A stretch of DNA of 64,000 nt from Hippasteria phrygiana (GCA_037893225.1 JAZGUH010000057.1:1277231-1341230), one strand, 5' to 3'. Shown: positions 31,261 to 43,570, counted from the first letter of the stretch. Numbers and translations: made by a program. The notes: generated from the sequence alone by a model not told the origin.

Positions 31261-33494
31261 TGAGTCTTTATTCACATGAAGAAGAGAATCCATAGAAATT
31301 ATCATGATTATGTTTGCAACGACTGACACCAAAAAGTAGGCTGTGGTCTTGTGTCTCAATGTTACAAACGTATGAACTCCAATTACAAAATAATATGCAA
31401 ATCTTGGGCAGGCTACTTTAAAAGTTATTGGGAATGCAAACACTAAAAAAACAGACACTGTTATTAGTGTTAAGAAATAGTTTCGTTCTTTATATTCAAT
31501 GCAAAACGAACATTTCAACGCTCGCAACGGGAAAGACCCGACAAACATGCGACATAATCACGCGTGGTGTCTTTCCGTTACGACCAAAGTCGACATTAAA
31601 ATTGCCGACGTTTGTTCACAGCTCATCACAGTCTAACACAGTGAGTGAAACATAGCTTATTGCTACATTGCTGGCATTTAAGATCAGTGAAAAACTCGCT
31701 GATTCAGCCACGAATTGCACTAAAATCTTCGGAGTTACTTTTGAGAATTAACGTTCGTAAAATAAGACACGGTACAATCCAGCATTCGCAGCCATGATAC
31801 AATAACAAAATCGACTTCAAACAAACTCGACGACATAATCGAGGAAAAATGTTGTGACAATTACATTAAATAGTATCTTAACTTTCTATATCAACAAGTA
31901 TCGAAGCCCGATGGCCAAAAATCACGATGTGATTTAGACGGATTTCATTTGGGTTCGAGCGTTGCTAACGTACGCAACACAGATTCCATGAGCGGACGAC
32001 GAATAGTTCATGACCCCTATCCTCGTCCTAGCACGTGGAATCAGATTATACCACGGTCTATAATACAGGAACACTGGTTGCCGGATTTTGTGTGTACGTT
32101 GCGCCGGAAACCATCGACACAAATTCGGAGGAGCTGCATGTCTTACGTTCGTAACAAAGTGGACACAGAACAAGGACTCGTGAATGATTTTGATTTTATT
32201 TCGTTATTAATTAAGACATGGGAAACTCAGTGTTACAAAGTGTTCTCTTGAAACATGTTCTTTTTAATGAAAAATATTAATGTTGATTATTATTTCGTTT
32301 CCAGTATTAGTCGATCACGCAAACGTACGTAACATAGAACTAGAAGGACACTTCGAGTTACGAACGTTAGTAAGATATTAATGATATGGTTTGGGAACAT
32401 AGTCGCAAATAATTTCCACTTCGGGATTCAGTTGAAGAGGGCCATAGCAGGTCAGTATATCAACACAAGGACAAGCACATTTGTGGTAGCAGTACTCCTA
32501 GTTAATGAGATTGATTTAGATCATTTAAAAATGTCACATTTTTGTGTCTTTTTTTCTGGAGATGATACAGATAAAACATGAATAAAAATAATTTGAAACA
32601 TCACAGCTTAAATATATTATTTCATTTATCAGACTGATATGTAAGATAACACATCACAAGAAAATTAGGCCATAATAGTCTTCAATAATTTTTTTTATTT
32701 GTATACATCATAACATTACAAAATCTCTCCAATATCAAATATATTCACATATAGGTTGAAGCTGTTTCCCAGAAGAAAGTTGCATGATTTGTTTTGAGTG
32801 AGCTGAAAATGTTATTCGAGACATGTTGATTCTTTTAAATCTTTTAAGAAATGGCAGGTTTGGTCTATTTTAGAATTTTATATAATATGTATGGGAATGA
32901 TCTATTTTGTTGCCGATTTTATTTTGTTATTAAGAACATTTTTATAATATGACTAAATAGGCGAATTAAGATTTGGTCATATGCTATGAAGCCCCAACCC
33001 AATTTTCTCATTTTCTGCTTATAGCAGAATTTTAGGTTTTTACAAGACCGTTTTTGAACTAAATTTTACGATTATTTCGGCGTCCTAAAAGTGGGCAACT
33101 AAAAAAACCTATACATTTCTGTTTGCAAATATTCGGGTTGAACTTACCGTTGAAAGTAAAATCTCGTATATATATTGTATTTGAGCAGAAACTTGTTCGT
33201 GAACCGAAATAGATTCGACAACAGAATATCTGCAAATCTTAGGATTTTAAGTTTTTGGGCGTATGTCGTCAAAGTAAAACCAAAATTTCTGGTAGCAGAA
33301 AATTTACATTCTTGAAAACACTTTGCGTGACTTCAAAAATCAGATATTCTGAAAATTGAAAAATGAGGTTGCTCACATTTACTGGAATCAATTCTGCGAG
33401 TGGGAATTTAGGATTTTAGTCGTCCTGGGGCGCCGTAATAGTCGTCAAAGAAACTAGAGTAGACAATTGCAAGCTCTTTAAAATATTTCCTTAA

Positions 33495-33565
33495 TTAACC
33501 CTAACACTGCTGAATCATCAATATCAATGCGAATTTTCACACACCCTGAGGGGGTTTAGGGTTAA
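33495..33565. mobile_element. 71-bp TTAA MITE with CCCTAA ends
   Basis: TTAACCCTAACAC on the left and GGTTTAGGGTTAA on the right, with TTAA at each outer edge. It is the shortest member of the family at 44222, 50185 and 56562. Confidence 0.55.
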
Positions 33566-33904
33566 CAAAAGAGTCATTGACAACGCCAACAGCACACAAG
33601 GGCCCTATTCTGTTCTCTCCGCGATCAGAATGGCCTACCCAATTTCTGGTTTGGCTCATTTAAATATCAAAGTAAACTGGAAAGACTGGCCAGCCCGTGG
33701 TGGAAGGGCATGGTCATTGAAAGGGTCGGTTCATTATTACTCGAAAGCCGTTTTAATTAAAGTTCAAAACAGTCGGTCTCTTTGATGGTTTAGTGCAGTG
33801 TCGACAGCTCGCCCAAACCCGCAAAAACTTCACTGGCGTTCGTGCCCAGTCTCTATACCCAGCACAATATGGGGCAGAGGGGGTACCCCATAAAAGTTAT
33901 ATAT

Positions 33905-34145
33905 CTGTCGATATTCCCAGGAAAATGTAAGTGACAAAAATTACGTTTCCAACAGTCACAAAAATTGAAATTCTTCTGTGCTGTTGCCATGGCAATTATG
34001 TTGCATAGATACGGCAAGTTATTGCTGTGATTGGTGCCATGTACTTGCACGTGCATGGGAATTTCCTATGGCAACACGTGCGAAGGTGTGTACGGCTGTT
34101 TAAGTCTTGAGTCAAGTTGGCGTACACTTTAGGACGTAAGATTTC
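33905..34145 (+). repeat. Dispersed repeat D, copy 3
   Basis: Same orientation as 22560-22820. It includes AGTGACAAAAATTACGTTTC, TGTTGCCATGGCAATTATGT and CAACACGTGCGAAGG. Confidence 0.7.
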
Positions 34146-34199
34146 ATGGAGCTCTTCGGGAATTTTGTGATGCATTGAATAGCCGTATACGAACAATAA

Positions 34200-34312
34200 A
34201 CTCATGAATATCACGCACCGGGGGCGTGCACACCTAGGTCTTGTACATAGGCCCACGCGTGAACACACATCAGGTAGGTATACGGCCGATCATGCTGCCG
34301 GGCACGGCGATA
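34200..34312 (+). repeat. Dispersed repeat E, copy 2
   Basis: It shares ATCACGCACC, GTATACGG and GATCATGCTGCCGGGCA with 23360-23590, and again lies just after repeat D. Confidence 0.55.
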
Positions 34313-34939
34313 CAATAAAGCCTGTTTTCCATATTCGCAATGAACGCCGACAGCACGCAAGATGGCAAGTCGCAGACGTCCGGGCAGAGACGGTTCTGGA
34401 CGTCATTCGGCTGAAAATTTTCAACAAAATGGCGTCCGAATGCTTGAAAATGTCTCACTGAAATGGCGTTTTTTGGTACTTCACACTTTTTTGAAAGCTG
34501 AACTGATATTTCATTTCGATAGATTTCAATTACGGGCAGCTATTTTACTTACATTTATGCTCATATTTCTTGGTCAAAGGATAAAATGGGTCAAATTTGT
34601 GGCACTGAAGCGGTGAGAGACATCGTTGAATGCACGGCATGCCAGTATGTGTATTTGAATATGCCTACTCTCACGACGCGACGGCGACAGTCGGCAAAGT
34701 TGAACTTGGTTGATCTTTGCCGACAGTCGCCATCATGGTTCCCCAATTAATTAAGTGATTTAACCTATTTTTATTTAATCTGAAAAAATTCAAATATATT
34801 TTTCACATTGTGACCCGAGCTTGAACAATGACTAGAGGTTCAGCGAAAAAGAAGCCTCGTTCCCGGTCCCATTTCAACGTTTAAAAATTTGGCAATGCAA
34901 TGTGCCTAAAAGTCTACCTGAAACGGAAGTTGTCATGAA

Positions 34940-36633
34940 AATGAGTTTGTGAAATTTGAATTTTTAACGACATTTTAAAGGAAACATTCCTCCTTTCATC
35001 TTTGCACTTTATGTTCCCCCACACTTTTTCCCAAAGCACACTTCAGTTTAGGCACTGTACAACATATGTTTTACTGGGTATTGTACTTGCATTTCCGAGA
35101 ATAAATTATTTACAAAAATAAATGCATAGGCCTGAATAAATACACACACAAAATAGAAAAATAAAACAAACATTAAACAAATATTTCTGCTTCCCTACCC
35201 TCAAGTTATTATCAACAATTTATTAAGAAAGTTTCACGAAAGAAATTTCAACAACCTTTTACATTAAAAACGCTCGCAACAGTTTTGCCATCCGTAATAT
35301 TTTGTTCCTTTGCCTTATTCATTCGCTATTTTCAGAAAAAAAATATTTCCTCCCGATATCCGATCATCCCCCCTTTACGCCTTCGCCGTGCGCGGTAAAT
35401 GAAGCACAAATACATAATGCATGCATACAGCTATGTTAGTCTGGTTCCCGCCACGCGCCAAGGATTACGATGTTAGTTTGGTTCTCGCCGCGCGGCAAGG
35501 ACTATATTTATGATGAATGAACCGGAACCAGTTTATGGAAATATAGTGTAAGATGTCGAATTTGCATCGTGAAAATGCCAAACTTCGGTGGAAAATTTCT
35601 TTTTGCTAATATTTTACAGAATTTGGCATCCCTTTTCTAGTTAGGTGTGTGTTTTTTTCCTTTTTAATCTGTTGATTTCGAGTTTGTACCTCGTCCTCAC
35701 CTACTTGAACTTGAAGTGATACAACAGTGTCATACATTATTTTATGCAGCAGCACGTGGTTCACAGGCCTACACAGTGTACATGTAGTCACGCACGCTGA
35801 TATTCTCCATATTTTTTCGGACTTGTCGACTTTACACGTTTTTACATTTTTACATAAGTTTTTTGAAGGGAAAAAAATGATCTTCGACTGCTTGTCTGCC
35901 ATGCATCATGCATGACGGACCGACTGCAACGCAAAATGTTGCAACCTTGTTCCCGGTGCGTGTACGTATGGAATCGATGTTGCAAGCGGTAACCAGACGA
36001 TTTCATGTGGCATGGTGCGGCACATTAGTGCGCTGGCTGGCATGGCCGCGCCGGCCAGCCCGTGAAGGCACCTGCGCTGCCGGCACAGAACACGGCAAGG
36101 CTTCTGAGCGTGTCCTGTGCGTGAGCATTTTTATCACATTATTTATCGGAAATGTAGGCTTTTTGTCAAGATTTTGCGTAGTCAGAGGAAAATGTGTGTG
36201 TAATGATGTACCGGTAATATGTGTGATGTTTTGATTTCCTTTGTGATCGGCATTTTTTTCTGCATAGGCCTTCACCGGCCTGCCATTCCAGCGTTTGCGT
36301 AGTGCCATGCCAGGCCGACACGCACGTTTCGTGGAAGGAACCCTGATAAACTCGAACAGGTAATGGTACTTGTTTAAAAGGGGGTTAGGCCATCAAGTCC
36401 ATAAACTGCTAAAAGGATTAACTCTACTGCAAAGTTAATGAGCTAGACCGCAGGGAGGGACTCACTGCATTTTCACGGTGTTTTATTTGACCTCAAGGTG
36501 TCCTTGTCAGGTCACGCCGGGGGATTTGTTCACTGCGATTTCACTTATAATCTGCCATGTAATCGCCGTGAAAAAAAATTTCACGGTAAAACTGCATAAT
36601 CACCGCAATTTCACGGTGTTGAAATTCATAGTG
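34940..36633 (-). repeat. Right inverted arm of the 28.2-36.6 kb element
   Basis: The reverse complement of 28246-29710 in colinear order. It is slightly longer because of additional sequence near 36230-36460. The outer end carries four CACGGTG-type subterminal motifs. Confidence 0.7.
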
Positions 36634-39123
36634 ATGTATGCTTTTAAAAATAATTAAAAACTAGACATGTGGTGCAGTGTTTGTGGACAAACACAGGGCT
36701 GTTTTGTTTTTTTGTGTAAAATTATGTGATTTAAATGAAAAAAATCTTTAAAAATTAGCCGATGACGTCATCATGACGTCACATAAATTTTCATCTAACA
36801 CATGCTGGCATAACTAAATACCACGTTTTAACTTAATCTGACTTGTACTTTTGTAGATATATGGCTTCAAAAAATGCACCTTTAAGATGACGTCACATGA
36901 CGTGATGACATCATCATAACGTCATGTCAATTTTCATCTATAAACCTACTGGGCTATCTAGATATTACTTTTCAACTGAATCAGACTTGTACTTCTGTAG
37001 ATATATAGTTTCCAAAAATGCCCCTTTAAGATGACGTCACGTGACATGTGAAGACGTCATCATGACGTAAACGTTTGGTGCACATTCTGAGCAGTTGGTG
37101 TATGTGTCTGCCTACGACTTGTCTAACGACTTGAAAAAAAGACTAGAGATCAACTCTTTTTATAGACAGCATGCCACATGAAAGCCATGGTTTTCTGCCC
37201 TTCCCAGAATTCCTTTGTGTTATAGTGAATTTGGTAAAAAATTTCAGATGGCTGTTATTTATTAATACTTGAGTGAGCCACGATCATGAAATTTTGGAAT
37301 TAGGTAGAGAAAAATTCAATGTATACATTTTTTTTTTAATCGGACCGACCCTTACATGCGTAAACAAAATTTATGACGTCATCATTACGTCACACAATTT
37401 TCGCCTTTTAGGGCATATCTTTGAGACATACCAAAGCTGTATCAAAAAGAATTTTAAAAATATCTTGTTTTGTTTGCGAGATATATTTAAAAGAATGTTA
37501 CGATTTCAAAATTTCAAAAATTCATAACAAATCACGTGATGACGTCATCATGACGTCACTTTGGATTTTGCATCCTAGTGACAGTATCTACCTACCCACC
37601 AATTTTCATGACGATCGGACCTATCCTTATATGTGTTTTAAAAAAACACATTTTTGATGATGTCATCATGACGTCACACATTTTCTCCATTTTAGGGGAT
37701 ATTTTTGAGACATACCAAAGCTATAACAAGAATTTTGAAAATATCTTGTTTTGTTCGCCAGATATATTGAAAAGAATTTTACGATTTTGAAATATCAAAA
37801 ATTCGTAAAAAATCACGTGATGACGTCATCATGACGTAAATGTTCGGCATACATTCTGAGCAGTTAGTCTAAGTGTCTGCCAAGTTTAAAGCCAATCGGC
37901 AGCATAAAAGTAGCCAAAGTGCCGGTAAGAAAGAAAACGTGTACAAATGCTATGGGCATTTGGCTGAAAAAGAAAATAAAAAAAAACTAGACATATGGTA
38001 CAGTGTTTGTGGACAAACACAGGGCTGTTTTGTTTTTTTGTGTAAAAGTTTGTGATTAAAATGAAATTTCAAAAATTTCAAAAATCATAAAAAAAATTGC
38101 CGATGACGTCATCATGACATCATTTCAGATTTTGCATGCTAGTGACAGTATCTACCTACCCACCAATTTTCATGACGATTGGACCTATCCTTATATGTGT
38201 TTTAAAAAAGCACATTTTTGATGATGTCATCATGACGTCACACATTTTTTTCCTTTTTAGGGCATATCTTTGAGACCTACCAAAGCTATAACAAAAAGAA
38301 TTTTGAAAATATCTTGTTTTGTTTGCCAGATATATTTAAAAGAATGTTACGATTTTCAAAATTTCAAAAATTCATAAAAAATCACGTGATGACGTCATCA
38401 TGACGTCACTTCGGCTTCTGCATGCTGGTTGCAGTATCTACCTACCCACCAATTTTCATGACGATCGGACCTATCCTTATATGTGTTTTAAAAAAGGACA
38501 TTTTTGATGATGTCATCATGACGTCACACATTTTTTTCCTTTTTAGGGCATATCTTTGAGACCTACCAAAGCTATAACAAAAAGAATTTTGAAAATATCT
38601 TGTTTTGTTTGCCAGATATATTTAAAAGAATGTTACGATTTTCAAAATTTCAAAAATTCATAACAAATCACGTGATGACGTCATCATGACGTCATTTTGG
38701 ATTTTGCATCCTAGTGCCAGTATCTACCTACCCACCAATTTTCATGACGATCGGACCTATCCTTATATGTGTTTTAAAAAAGCACATTTTTGATGACGTC
38801 ATCATGACATCACACATTTTTTTTTCTTTTAGTGCATATCTTTGAGACATACCAAAGCTATAACAAAAAGAATTTTGAAAATATCTTGTTTTGTTCGCTA
38901 GATATATTAAAAAGAATATTACGATTTTAATATTTCAAAAATTCATAAAAAATCACGTGATGACGTCATCATGACGTAAATGTTCGGCATACATTCTGAG
39001 CAGTTAGTCTAAGTGTCTGCCAAGTTTGAAGTCAATCGGTAACATAAAAGTAGCCAAAGTGCCGGTAAGAAAGAAAACGTGTACAAATGCTATGGGAAAA
39101 AAAAAAATCTTAACGAAAACAAG

Positions 39124-39153
39124 GGCTGTTTTGGAAAAGTTTCCAAAACAGCC
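39124..39153. other. Perfect 14-bp-arm hairpin, copy 1
   Basis: Arms GGCTGTTTTGGAAA and TTTCCAAAACAGCC with a 2-nt AG loop, preceded by AATCTTAACGAAAACAAG. Confidence 0.9.
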
Positions 39154-39207
39154 AATAAAAAAAAAAATTAAAAAAATAAATAAAAAATAAATCTTAACGA
39201 AAACAAG

Positions 39208-39237
39208 GGCTGTTTTGGAAAAGTTTCCAAAACAGCC
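39208..39237. other. Perfect 14-bp-arm hairpin, copy 2
   Basis: Identical to the hairpin at 39124-39153, including the preceding ATCTTAACGAAAACAAG. The two lie 84 bp apart. It is probably a structured terminus of the satellite unit. Confidence 0.9.
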
Positions 39238-40365
39238 AATGATGATAATACCTACATGTAGCTCCATTATAATACTCTTCCTGCACAATATCCTGCCGCT
39301 ATCTGCTCCATCCACAAATACCCCCTCAGGGGTGTTATGAATCCACTGGGTACATCTGTTCATTTTATGGGATTGTTGTGCAGTCTTGATTATCCTGCAC
39401 GATGTCCCAGAGTACGAACTGTTTTTGCATTGCTTAAAACACATGGAAGACTGAACCGAGAAATCACCACTTTTTTTTCCTTTTCAGTTTGGAGGGGGAG
39501 GGGGTCCATAAAAAAAGTACTCTTTGTACGCTCATGAAAATGATGATAAAAATGGATGGCCCCTAACTTCACCTTCCCGAACATCAATTTTGGCCATCCC
39601 AATTTGTTTGGTCTAGAACTATAACAATCATTGAACTATGTCTACAACTCGGGCTTGATACCGACTTAATTCCGCAAACCAATTTTGATTTGGACAATGA
39701 TTGGATGATACAGACACGATGATAACATATAATCTTAATCTGTACCAACATAATGCATCCCAAACACTTTTGTTTTTTGCAGAACCAAAACAAAACGTTG
39801 TAATGCATTTTTGTTATTTGACCCTGCTTAAAATCTAGTAACTTCCAACTTAACTTGTAATAGAAAAGTTGGCCAGAACACAAACTATTAAAAATCTGCA
39901 AGATCTAAATAAAAATCACTTACACTCCATCTTGGCTCTGTTTGCATACGGAAGAAAATCAACTCGAAGTTGCCAACTCACTGAAACAGAAAACAGATTG
40001 TATTTTAACAATCGACTCATAATGAATCAATTTACTTGCTCAAAAAAAATTGACAGTGTCAGACTCTGAATGTAAATCAGATTCCTTACCATCTGCCGCT
40101 CCATTGGATTCAAAATCAAAATCGACTCGTCGACTAGTCATGGGATAAATACATGTAGTCACTATTATACAACACATGAATTAATCCCCGCTATCTGATT
40201 GGTGGATCATTGATCACGCACATTAATTTATTCGCACAAATGCACGGCACTGCAAAAATAGAAGTTCTATTCAACAGTACGGTACGCGTTGTATAGAACT
40301 TCCATAATTCCACGGTCACACTACATGTATTGATGGTGCTACACCACGGCTGCCATTCACAAAAA

Positions 40366-40608
40366 ATGGCGGACGATGTACACGAATCACTGTTTGTTCT
40401 CCTAGCAGACGATGAAATATAGGTGATGCGTAGGTGATGCAGACGCTGCCAACACAAAGAAACAAATTAAATACGCAGTCAAACGATCAGATGAATTTGC
40501 AAGACATGCAGGAACAAGTTTTATGCGGGACAGAGAAGGGAAAACGGAAGATTGTACACAAAGAAATCCATGCATGCACCGAAGAGGATTTATTCAGGTG
40601 TTGTAAAA
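40366..40608 (+). pseudogene. Possible remnant of a Crypton-type recombinase N-terminus (DUF3504-like)
   Basis: An ATG in good context (AAAAAATGGCGG) gives MADDVHESLFVLLADDEI and then a stop. After an 11-bp tandem duplication (TAGGTGATGCG) a second frame reads DADAANTKKQIKYAVKRSDE and onward to a TAA near 40608. The N-T-K-K...V-K-R...F pattern resembles the N-terminal helix of Crypton-derived tyrosine-recombinase proteins. The resemblance is from memory of the family and covers about 25 residues. No catalytic part is present. Confidence 0.25.
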
Positions 40609-40744
40609 ACAAATAATGAATGTTTCACATACGCCTTGTGGAATGGAACATTCAATCTGTCACCTCATTAAATTATTCTTACCATTGCACTCATAAACAT
40701 TCATTATTTGTATACTACTCGACCAGTCTATTTTAATCGACTGT

Positions 40745-40784
40745 CTCCTGATGACGAACAGAGCATAATGTTCGAAACGTTGAG
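40745..40784 (+). ncRNA. Hammerhead ribozyme-like motif of a Penelope-type end
   Basis: CTC (strand I), CTGATGA core, one extra C, stem GAACA/TGTTC with an 8-nt loop, GAA core, palindromic ACGT, T at the cleavage position and GAG closing strand I. The core matches the hammerhead consensus. The extra base before stem II and the 3-bp stem I are weak points. The surrounding GAACCAACCGGTTCTTCTCA resembles Penelope terminal repeats. No ORF of that element is next to it. Confidence 0.5.
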
Positions 40785-41241
40785 TTAAATAGAACCAACC
40801 GGTTCTTCTCAGAACCACACAACTAAAAACAAAATCAATTTCACATGGTGATACCGCAAACCTTCTACACATATGTACTTTAGTCTATTTTACCACATTT
40901 ATTTCTACAGTAATCACTTTGTGAATACCATGTACATGTAGAGGCCACATCAGCAAAATCCCAAAATCACCCCGGTAAAATCCCCAAGATTTTCCACGTC
41001 AATATAAAATACTGTATATGTACAAGATTCAGGAAGCGCGGTAATAACCATTTTGCCGATACACAATTCCATACTTTTCCACCAAAATTCCCAAGATCTT
41101 GGGAAATATCCGGCCACCCTGCACAGTACAGGTGCATCTGCACATGCTCAGTGATTATTTGTTTGATCCACTTCCTGCTGTTGATCCAATAAATTTGTCA
41201 AACAATCCACAAGGGAAACTGACTTGGTAAATTTGAGTACA

Positions 41242-41425
41242 TTTTCAAAGTGAACAAAGAAAACTGGCAGGAGTGGGATTCGAACCTGCGACCTCCAGAA
41301 TACTGTACCGGTGCTCTAACAACTGAGCTACATCTTGCCCTATGTTGGCGGTCTCCCAAATTGTCAGTACATACATTTTATGTATCTTTGTTCTGGTGGG
41401 CGCTAGATAACATAGGGCAAGATAC
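41242..41425 (-). mobile_element. tRNA-derived SINE, copy 1
   Basis: On the - strand, a head with CTAGCGCCCACCAGAACAAA and GGAGACCGCCAACATAGGGC precedes a tRNA-like part with A box TAGCTCAGTTG and B box GGTTCGAATCC, ending in CTGCCAGTTTTCTTTGTTCA and CTTTGAAAA. The B box is intact. An outer copy of AACATAGGGCAAGAT gives a 15-bp inverted repeat on this copy only. Confidence 0.85.
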
Positions 41426-41433
41426 AATGTACA

Positions 41434-42610
41434 TGGGTCATTCCATGAAGTTGAGACACAATGTGTGACATATTGGTAAAATTTTTAAATTGGTGTGAAA
41501 TAAATTTGTTACACCACATGTGATTCTATACAATTATTTCATCATACATGTAGGTTAGATTCATTGTGACATAATATTTAGTTTAGGGTCCTCTCTCTTG
41601 AGTTTCACATGAACTCCCATAGACTTACTATGGATAAATCAACTATGTAACAAGACACACGGTGTCCCGGTTACATCTTAGTTTATGTTGCTCATAAGTC
41701 ATAATTCATAAATAATCATGTTAAAGCATCAAAATCTGTATGTGGTAGTTAGAAAATGTTATCCTTTTACATACCCATCAAATACAGTTGGCTAAAACAT
41801 TTGATGTATTAATTGATTTGGCAAGCCTGCAAGGATGTAACATGGGACACCACTCCATCAAGGGTGGCAAACTAACACATGACACCAATTTAGGGGGTCT
41901 TTTTTATGTTTTTAAAAAGAGGTACTCCAAGTCTTTGTTATGTTGCATGGACATTTCACATACTGCTTACAGATAAATTATGGAAGAAAGTTCCCAAAAT
42001 TGTTAGGATGTAACGTGGGACACCACCGTTACATCCGAGTCCATTTTGCCCTAATTTTGAAAAGGCAGTCCAATATATTGACTCTACAAGTTAATTTTAT
42101 TAAAACGGTAATCACACAAAAGAAAAGAAGTTTAATTCAGACTTCATTTGATGAAAAGTAAGAAAGCTAGACATGCAAGCAGGATGTAACAAAATCCATC
42201 CGTTACCTCCTTAACCACAGATTTGTTAGCCATATTTACAGAAAAGATGTAAGAGATACTGAAAATATGATTTGTTGTTGTTAAGTTACATGCAGTTTTT
42301 GCTAACTGCTCATGTAAAAGAAAAAAAATAGTTAATTTGTTTAACCTCTGAACCCTATTTGTACTTTGTAAGTTTTTATGTCACAAAATTACCCCATAAT
42401 TTAGCCCGGGACACCATCACACTTGGTGACAAAACATAAATATATCACATATAATGCCCAAATGTTTTGTATCATTTGAAAGCCTTCCTTTTACTCTTCA
42501 AGTTCATACCATAATCACCATTAAAGTCAGTTTAGTTTAAACAAGAAAAACAATTACATGATCAAAGAATGCCAAAATGTATGTGTGTCTCAATTTCATG
42601 GAATAACACA
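41434..42610. mobile_element. Non-autonomous DNA transposon with about 27-bp TIRs
   Basis: The left end TGGGTCATTCCATGAAGTTG and the right end, read inward, TGTGTTATTCCATGAAATTG are inverted repeats continuing into GAGACACA. The interior has repeated GTAACATGGGACACC and GGTTACATC motifs (41661, 41837, 42009, 42183). It immediately follows the SINE. No transposase frame and no clear target duplication were seen. A related end occurs at 3544. Confidence 0.75.
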
Positions 42611-43570
42611 CATACATGTACATGTATACGTGTACATTGTAGCTCACTTAAGTTTCCTCCGCCAACTTAGTTTTGCTCATTGTGCAGATCTACAGTTTAC
42701 CCTTTGTGTTGTACAAGTGACGTCAGATCAGTTTATTTTTTTAAGCAATGAGGCGCTTATTTGCATTTGAATAGGCATAATGGTGTTGCGTAATTGATTT
42801 GCATATATAGTAGCCTTTTACAAGCAGTGATATTCGTTGATTTCCTCTATTGCTGTCATAGTTTTCAGGAGATTCTTTGGAAGCGGGGTTTTTACAAGAA
42901 TGCGAATCCCATGGAAGTGAAGCCAACGACCAACTTGAAACCTTTCTAGTGATTACTAGTATGCAAAGGTTTTTTTTGGTCAGATTCACGAGTTCAAACT
43001 CGGTGTAGGTTGTGCTTCGATTCTGTTACAGCAATTGATTAACTGAACCAGCGGTCCCGGTGATTTTCGAATAGTGCATAATTCAATAGCTTTTAATCAT
43101 ATCGATACCAATCACTATATAAGTATGCCAATAATCGATACTACATGTCATGCATGTATCTACATGTACTTCCGACTTTACCCGACAATGTTACAAAGAA
43201 ATCAATAAATATTACTTAAAAAAACCTTTGCACGCCTGATTATATAATGTGTGTCTTGGGATACTTCTTGTGCACATGTATATTTCTGGGGTACATCTGA
43301 CAGAAAACCCTGTTAAGAGACAATTTAAATAGTTCATGTTGTCATAGCGTTTGTGCAGTATTTTGGCAACACGCCTAGTAGCATCCCGATGTAAGACTAT
43401 CTCACAGACATTATTATCAATGGCTACGGTTCTTCACTGTAGCCCGTCAATCGGCAAATTCGAAGCCGTAGCCACAAAAGACCCGATCCAGGCAACGGCT
43501 TAAACTATGCGAGTGCAGCATAACCAGCCTGTGAATAAACCAAACTGATACAACCGCAATAATACGTCAA

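Larger units (their letters stand above)
29711..34939. other. Spacer between the inverted arms
   Basis: AT-rich sequence with small repeats: a poly(C) family copy at 29990-30140, a poly(C)-CAGGCTGCCCC repeat at 31020-31260, several GTAACA/GGACAC motifs (30340-30730, 31950-32370), a TTAA MITE at 33495 and repeat D at 33905. No transposase or other gene was recognised. Confidence 0.5.
28246..36633. mobile_element. Proposed CACTA/Chapaev-like element with about 1.5-kb inverted arms, TSD ATGT
   Basis: The left end CACTATGCATTTCAACACCG and the right end, read inward, CACTATGAATTTCAACACCG are inverted repeats with one mismatch. The flanks are ATGT at 28242-28245 and ATGT at 36634-36637. Subterminal CACCGTGAAA or TTTCACGGTG motifs occur about four times at each end. 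Colinear inverted homology continues inward to about 29710 on the left and 34940 on the right. CACTA-type starts and subterminal repeats are typical of the CMC superfamily, and 4-bp duplications are reported for Chapaev. No transposase frame is visible in the spacer, so it is non-autonomous. Two separate repeats in opposite orientation remain possible, though the matching flanks argue against that. Confidence 0.65.
36678..39237 (+). repeat. Satellite-like array B/C with about 285-bp units and many TGACGTCA sites
   Basis: The array has two starts with the palindrome TGTTTGTGGACAAACA (36678-36693, 38004-38019) and ends with two identical 30-nt hairpins (39124-39153, 39208-39237). Core units recur at about 281-286 bp (starts near 37533, 37814, 38383, 38667 and 38953), each with TCACGTGATGACGTCATC, CACCAATTTTCATGACGATC and GAAAATATCTTGTTTTGTT. 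About 18 exact TGACGTCA octamers were counted. No protein frame is credible. Confidence 0.88.

Noticed and set aside
34362..34616. Small gene starting MASRRRPGRDGSG
   Set aside because: Good start context, but no domain, no splice site and no conservation evidence; the frame lies within repeat-rich sequence.
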